The notes under the pieces: model-generated | The model's database searches: none | What the model was told of the DNA's origin: nothing | Seen by the model: the letters and a program-made list of their open reading frames with translations, nothing else | Translations under genes and position numbers: made by a program | Source of the DNA: Bacillota bacterium | Lineage (GTDB): Bacteria > Bacillota > Clostridia > Christensenellales > SZUA-584 | Length of the DNA stretch: 35,707 nucleotides | Assembly: GCA_023415915.1 (NCBI GenBank) | Contig: JAEZIZ010000025.1 | Span: 1 to 35,707 of the forward strand | Direction: 5' to 3' | Shown: positions 31,893-35,707 of the stretch, in pieces | Position numbering within the stretch: position 1 is the stretch's first letter | How the letters are laid out: every line of letters begins with the position of its first letter

Positions 31893-31931
31893 ATGTATCC
31901 CTCCTGAAAAATTATTAAAATGTGAAATTCG

Positions 31932-32031
31932 AACCGGTTTATTCTTATCTCACAAATTATTGCTGTTGCCTATGGTCTTTCCAGAATTATATGAATCCCA
32001 ACCGTTAAACTGCTCATCTTTGCATATGCAA
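31932..32031 (-). promoter_or_regulatory. Regulatory region of the BMP importer operon
   Basis: The gap 31893-32200 holds a -10-like TATAAT (31991-31986, minus strand) without a clear -35 box, a perfect 12-bp palindrome TTGCATATGCAA at 32020-32031 centred about 35 bp upstream of it, and AACCGGTT at 31932-31939 in the leader. The palindrome is well placed for an activator. The AACCGGTT core equals that of the LacI operators elsewhere in the window, with different flanks. Confidence 0.45.
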
Positions 32032-32034
32032 TAT

Positions 32035-32070
32035 AAAAAACAAAGATCATCCTTTTTAGAACATCTTTGT
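32035..32070 (-). terminator. Terminator after the DauR-like regulator gene
   Basis: On the minus strand ACAAAGAT and ATCTTTGT form an 8-bp stem followed by a run of T (six A at 32035-32040 on the plus strand). It ends the hyuA-PLP-ygeX-regulator operon. Between it and the regulator stop (32071-32200) is AT-rich DNA with nothing recognisable. Confidence 0.75.
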
Positions 32071-32200
32071 CTCTAATTTTGTAAAAAGCGTAGCATAAAA
32101 ATAACGGAAATACAAGTGCATTTTCAAACGATGCGAGCCAAAATTAATTTAATGTTCGGTTAAAAAGTAATATTAATTGCCCGGCAAACAAAGGGGGCAT

Positions 32201-32866
32201 TTAGCTGCTGCCCGCGTTTCCCGGAGCAATTTCTGCTTCATCTTTTTGGTCGATGTAATTATACAGCGTATACTTCGATATGCCGAAGTATTTTGATACC
32301 CTGTCGCTGGATTTTGTTATAAGGAAAGCGCCTTCGTCGTAAAGAAACTGTATCGCGCGTATCTTGTCTTCCCTGTTCATTTGAAATACCGGCTTGCCAA
32401 CGAGACGCACCGACTGTTCGATAAGCTCTTCGAGCAGTCCGTGCACGCTGTTGCTTATCTTTTCGGGTTTTTCCACTTCGTTAGTGCTCAGCAAGCCTTT
32501 TATCGCATGGTCCATCATCATAAAGTTCGTGATATCGTAATTTATGCCAAGTATGCCCACCGCATTGCCCGAGTCGTCGCGTATGTATATAGTGCTGGAT
32601 TTTAATACCCTTCCGTCCTCAGTTTCCGTCAGGTAGTTTATGCGGTCGTGGAGTTCCTCGGGCTTTTTCTTAAGCGCTTCCAGCACTACCTTGGACGCGC
32701 CTTCTCCCGCGCTGCGGCCAGTCACATGCCCGTTCTCGATATAAACTATGCTGTGCTCGGGGTCTTTGGTAAGATCGTGTATCACAACCTCGCAGTTCTC
32801 GCCGAAATGCCTCGCTATGCCCTTGGCAAGCTGTTCCCAGAACGGCTGAGCGAAAGTCATATGCAT
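32201..32866 (-). CDS. DauR/YheO-like PAS and helix-turn-helix regulator
   Basis: A 221-residue regulator with an N-terminal YheO-like PAS domain (about residues 10-118: AKGIARHFGENCEVVIHDL, YIRDDSGNAVGILGINYD) and a C-terminal helix-turn-helix of the DauR type (about 155-208: REDKIRAIQFLYDEGAF, SDRVSKYFGISKYTLYNYID). The best-known relative controls D-arginine use; other members sit with amino-acid and purine genes. The ATG at 32866 has AAAGGAG seven bases upstream. The gene begins 4 bp after ygeX and so belongs to the amino-acid/purine operon, which it probably controls. The ligand is unknown; a 2,3-diaminopropionate or purine breakdown signal would fit. Confidence 0.85.
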   Translation of the reverse strand: MHMTFAQPFWEQLAKGIARHFGENCEVVIHDLTKDPEHSIVYIENGHVTGRSAGEGASKVVLEALKKKPEELHDRINYLTETEDGRVLKSSTIYIRDDSGNAVGILGINYDITNFMMMDHAIKGLLSTNEVEKPEKISNSVHGLLEELIEQSVRLVGKPVFQMNREDKIRAIQFLYDEGAFLITKSSDRVSKYFGISKYTLYNYIDQKDEAEIAPGNAGSS

Positions 32867-32870
32867 GCCA

Positions 32871-34079
32871 TTACTCCTTTCCTGCGAAGGGATACGCGCC
32901 GTACCACACTATATCGCGGTAGTTCTTCATATCAGTATCCCCCTCCGTGCTGAACACGAGAACCGAAGACGTATCATCTAGGCCAATTGAGCGCGCAAGC
33001 TCTTTTTCATGCCGCATGACGTAATCTATAAACCCCGTGCCTATCGCGCCGGATTCCCCCGATACCACGCGCTCGTCTCCGCTCAGCGGGTTTCCCAGTA
33101 TGCGCATGCCGTTTGCCGCCAGCGCGTCGTCGCACGAGAAAAAACCGTCCGCGAAGCTGCGTATTATCTCCCACGAAACAGGGTTGGGAACTCCGCACGA
33201 CAGCCCGGCCATTATGCTGTCCAAGTCTCCTTCAACGCTGCGCGGCCTGCCGTCCCCGGCGAGTCCGGATTCGTAGAAACACGCAGCCTTATGCGGCTCC
33301 AGCGTGTAAATGCGCGGGCAGCGCTCTTTGTAGTGGTTCACTATAACGCCCATAACGGCCGCGGCCATAGAGCCTACGCCAGCCTGAAGGAACACATGAG
33401 TAGGCGTTGTATCGCCAAGCTGCGCTATGGCTTCCCTCGCCATTGTGGAATAGCCCTGCATTACCCATACGGCAACCCGCCCGTCGCCTTCGCTCGCCGT
33501 GTCGGGCACGACTTCCCAGCCTTTTTCTTTGGCAAGGCGGTTCACTTCGCGCACGCACCAGTCGTAGCTGTAGTCGGAAACTACTACCGTGCCGCCCAAC
33601 GCCTCTATCGCGGCTATCCTGTCATGTGCGGTACCTTTTGGCATATACACAACTGACTTCTGGTTGAATTCGTTCGCCGCCCATGCCACGGATTTGCCGT
33701 GGTTGCCGTCCGAAGCCGCTGCGAAAACGAGATCGCCTAATCTTTCCTTCACCTCGCGGGATTTCAGGTAGCCGAAATCTATGTCGTCTATCGATGCGCT
33801 GAGCTTGGCGCATATGCTGTTCGCCACCGCGTACGCGCCGCCCAGCAGCTTAAAGGCTTTAAGCGTGCCGCGCTGCGACTCGTCCTTTACAAAGAAGCTG
33901 CCAAGCCCCGCACTTTTCGCAAACGCATTAAGCGGCACAAGAGGCGTCTCGTTGTACGCTTTTCCCATCGAACGGTGAAAGCGGTACACCCTCTCCGTCT
34001 GCTGCCGCGAAAACAGCTCCGTCTCCGGCGAAAACGCTCTGTTCTTTTTTGTGTTGGGCGCGAACTTTATATAATCCAT
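32871..34079 (-). CDS. ygeX: 2,3-diaminopropionate ammonia-lyase
   Basis: A 402-residue fold-type II PLP enzyme. The PLP lysine is Lys77 in LKAFKLLGGAYA, the same position as in the E. coli enzyme. SDGNHGKSVAW provides the catalytic aspartate (Asp124), LQAGVGSMAAAV is the phosphate-cup glycine loop, and SGESGAIGTG is the C-terminal motif. It converts 2,3-diaminopropionate to pyruvate and two ammonia. In gut anaerobes ygeX belongs to purine/urate degradation clusters. It lies 6 bp after the PLP enzyme gene and 4 bp before the regulator, a tight operon. Confidence 0.93.
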   Translation of the reverse strand: MDYIKFAPNTKKNRAFSPETELFSRQQTERVYRFHRSMGKAYNETPLVPLNAFAKSAGLGSFFVKDESQRGTLKAFKLLGGAYAVANSICAKLSASIDDIDFGYLKSREVKERLGDLVFAAASDGNHGKSVAWAANEFNQKSVVYMPKGTAHDRIAAIEALGGTVVVSDYSYDWCVREVNRLAKEKGWEVVPDTASEGDGRVAVWVMQGYSTMAREAIAQLGDTTPTHVFLQAGVGSMAAAVMGVIVNHYKERCPRIYTLEPHKAACFYESGLAGDGRPRSVEGDLDSIMAGLSCGVPNPVSWEIIRSFADGFFSCDDALAANGMRILGNPLSGDERVVSGESGAIGTGFIDYVMRHEKELARSIGLDDTSSVLVFSTEGDTDMKNYRDIVWYGAYPFAGKE

Positions 34080-34085
34080 ACGCTT

Positions 34086-35561
34086 TCAGCCTTCCGCAAC
34101 AGCTTTGTTGAATTGCTCAATAAGTTCGTCAAGAGCAGCCGCGGCCTTGGGAATATCCGTCCAATAGCTGTCGTCTTCCCACTGCGCTAGTATCTCTTCG
34201 TACGTCTTGCCCTGCTGCTCCACCCACGTGTAATATTTCAAGTTATGCACCGCCTTGCGGTCATAGTAATTGAGCTCTTTTACGTAATCGACGCCCAACC
34301 CGTCGAAATACCGCGCGTTTACCTCATGCGCCGCATATTCGTCGAACTTGCCCCTTTCCTCATTGAGCTCTGCAAGGCGGCTGCGGTACATGTCTATTGA
34401 ATCCGTAAGTATCGTAACGACAACGTCGTTCTCGTTAAGCTCGAAGTATTTGGCATATTTTATCGCCGCTATTATATTCGCCGCTCCCGAAATGCCTATC
34501 CACGGCAGCCTGTCTATCGTCTCCTGCTTAACGCCCTTACATCTGAGCAGCTTTATGCCCTCTTGTTCATTGAACATGCGTATCCACTGCATCGGTATTT
34601 CGTCGTCCACGTCTATTACTACGTCAGTATTTTTGGTGTTGTGTATCCACGGTATATGCTTGTCGCCTATTCCCTCTATCCTGTGCGCGCCGAAACCGTT
34701 CATATATATAGTCGGGCACTGCAGCGCCTCGGACGCGGCTATGCGGCTTTTGGGGAATATCTTCTTTAAGTAATCTCCCGCGGCTATAGTGCCCGCCGAG
34801 CCTGTAGCGCTGATATATCCGTGGAAGTTCGATTTTCCGCCCATTTCCTTTTTCAGCACGCTTTCAATTGCTTCGCCCGTTACCTCATGGTGCCAGAGAT
34901 AGTTGCCGAATTCCTCGAACTGGTTGAATATCATCAGGTCCTGTCCGGAATTCCTAAGCTCCCAGCATTTGTCGAATATCTCTTTAACGTTGCTCTCCGT
35001 ACCCGGCGTTTTTATAGTCTCGCCCGCAACGGTCTTAAGCCATTCGAAGCGTTCGCTGCTCATGCCCTCGGGCAGTATCGCAATTGACTCGCACCCAAGC
35101 AGCGCCGAGTCGTACGCGCCGCCGCGGCAGTAGTTGCCGGTGGAAGGCCATACAGCTTTTTGTGTCGTGGGGTCGAACTGGCCGGTAACAAGCCTCGGCA
35201 CGAGGCATCCGAACGCAGCGCCCACTTTATGCGCGCCCGTGGGGAACCATTTACCGCTGACCGCTACTATTTTGGCTTTTACGCCCGTTATCTCACTCGG
35301 CATCACGATAAAATTAACGCCGCCGTAAAGTCCGCCTTTTTCTACCGGCTCGTTTTTCCACGTTATCCTGAAAAGGTTCAGCGGGTTGATGTCCCATAAC
35401 CCTACCTCCGTTAATCTCTGTTTTACGGAATCGGGTATAAGAGCGGGATTCTTCATCTGCGCCAGCGTCGGTATTACTATACCTCTCTCTTTTGCCCTGC
35501 TCACCGCCCGCTTAAGCCTTTGCTCGTTTACCGTTAAATCTATAAGATTGTACTTGCTCAT
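34086..35561 (-). CDS. Uncharacterised fold-type II PLP-dependent lyase
   Basis: A 491-residue PLP enzyme of the cysteine synthase/threonine synthase superfamily. Lys112 in FPTGAHKVGAAFGC is the likely PLP lysine. STGNYCRGGAYDSALLGC and ISATGSAGTIAAGDYLKKIFP are the substrate and phosphate loops. It is longer than cysteine synthase, with an extra C-terminal helical segment of about 90 residues (YDRKAVHNLKYYTWVEQQG). Close sequences occur beside ygeX in anaerobic purine clusters, but I know of no assigned reaction. It lies between a dihydropyrimidinase gene (27 bp) and ygeX (6 bp), so it may act on a ureido or diamino acid, or make or use 2,3-diaminopropionate. AAGGAAGGG precedes the ATG. Confidence 0.85.
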   Translation of the reverse strand: MSKYNLIDLTVNEQRLKRAVSRAKERGIVIPTLAQMKNPALIPDSVKQRLTEVGLWDINPLNLFRITWKNEPVEKGGLYGGVNFIVMPSEITGVKAKIVAVSGKWFPTGAHKVGAAFGCLVPRLVTGQFDPTTQKAVWPSTGNYCRGGAYDSALLGCESIAILPEGMSSERFEWLKTVAGETIKTPGTESNVKEIFDKCWELRNSGQDLMIFNQFEEFGNYLWHHEVTGEAIESVLKKEMGGKSNFHGYISATGSAGTIAAGDYLKKIFPKSRIAASEALQCPTIYMNGFGAHRIEGIGDKHIPWIHNTKNTDVVIDVDDEIPMQWIRMFNEQEGIKLLRCKGVKQETIDRLPWIGISGAANIIAAIKYAKYFELNENDVVVTILTDSIDMYRSRLAELNEERGKFDEYAAHEVNARYFDGLGVDYVKELNYYDRKAVHNLKYYTWVEQQGKTYEEILAQWEDDSYWTDIPKAAAALDELIEQFNKAVAEG

Positions 35562-35588
35562 TTTTGCCCTTCCTTTACTCTAAATTGA

Positions 35589-35707
35589 TCATAAATCCAA
35601 CATTGGCCGGCTGCGTTTTATAAAACGCCCCCTTGCCTTAGCGCCTATATATTCATTGCCCCGCACTATGACTTCCCCGCGGGACAGAACCGTGTCGACG
35701 GAGCACA
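35589..35707 (-). CDS. hyuA: Dihydropyrimidinase/hydantoinase, C-terminal end only
   Basis: The right edge cuts the gene; only the last 38 codons are present, ending at TGA 35589-35591. They read VDTVLSRGEVIVRGNEYIGA and then a short basic tail (GRFIKRSRP). This is the usual end of dihydropyrimidinases, D-hydantoinases and allantoinase-like amidohydrolases (a VLVRGxVVVRDGEFxG, GRFVKR pattern). These zinc enzymes open cyclic ureides such as hydantoins, dihydropyrimidines or purine-derived rings. It is the most upstream visible gene of the operon that continues with the PLP enzyme and ygeX. The identification rests on a short stretch. Confidence 0.65.
   Translation of the reverse strand, partial: CSVDTVLSRGEVIVRGNEYIGAKARGRFIKRSRPMLDL

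Overview
The window reads as a chromosomal segment of an anaerobic, fermentative Firmicute, probably a clostridium. The reasons are GGAGG-type ribosome binding sites almost everywhere, textbook sigma-A promoters, lipoprotein solute-binding proteins, frequent ATA isoleucine codons at moderate GC, an oxygen-independent purine-breakdown gene set, and the maltose phosphorylase route. The species cannot be named from the sequence. I see no phage, IS transposase, CRISPR array, tRNA or rRNA.

Region 1 (1-14.7 kb) is a starch and maltodextrin locus. A secreted GH13 alpha-amylase (12686-14506) makes maltodextrins. A lipoprotein/two-permease/MsmK-type ABC importer (1436-5927) takes them up. A cytoplasmic GH13 neopullulanase-like enzyme (5929-7710) trims them. 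A GH65 maltose phosphorylase (8889-11156) yields glucose and beta-glucose-1-phosphate, and beta-phosphoglucomutase (799-1458) converts the latter to glucose-6-phosphate. Two paralogous LacI regulators (7739-8764 and 11361-12386) sit among them. Near-palindromic TGCAACCGGTTGCA-type operators lie in front of lacI-1, mapA and the amylase, so one regulon is likely. An AraC regulator precedes pgmB.

Region 2 (14.8-21.0 kb) is a divergent glycoside locus. A PIG-L deacetylase, a GH4 phospho-glycosidase and a BadF-type sugar kinase run to the left. A GPH-type sugar:cation symporter and a third LacI regulator run to the right. The divergent promoter has two back-to-back sigma-A promoters and two matching operators 83 bp apart. 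The combination suggests use of an N-acetylated disaccharide such as chitobiose. Both outer ends of this locus carry an unusual element (14838-15018 and 20777-21030): a structured core flanked by near-identical hairpin copies and ending in a terminator.

Region 3 (21.0-35.7 kb) is a purine-salvage and breakdown locus. It holds guanine deaminase, a three-subunit molybdenum purine hydroxylase with purine-type active-site residues, an alpha/alpha-toroid protein of unknown role, a BMP-type nucleoside/purine ABC importer, a DauR/YheO-like regulator, 2,3-diaminopropionate ammonia-lyase (ygeX), an uncharacterised PLP enzyme, and at the right edge the C-terminal end of a dihydropyrimidinase/hydantoinase. 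This set resembles the anaerobic urate-degradation clusters of gut bacteria; the rest would lie beyond the right edge.

The strongest candidates for something undescribed are the paired hairpin-flanked elements, the toroid protein in a molybdenum hydroxylase operon, the PLP enzyme beside ygeX, and the deacetylase/GH4/kinase/symporter combination.
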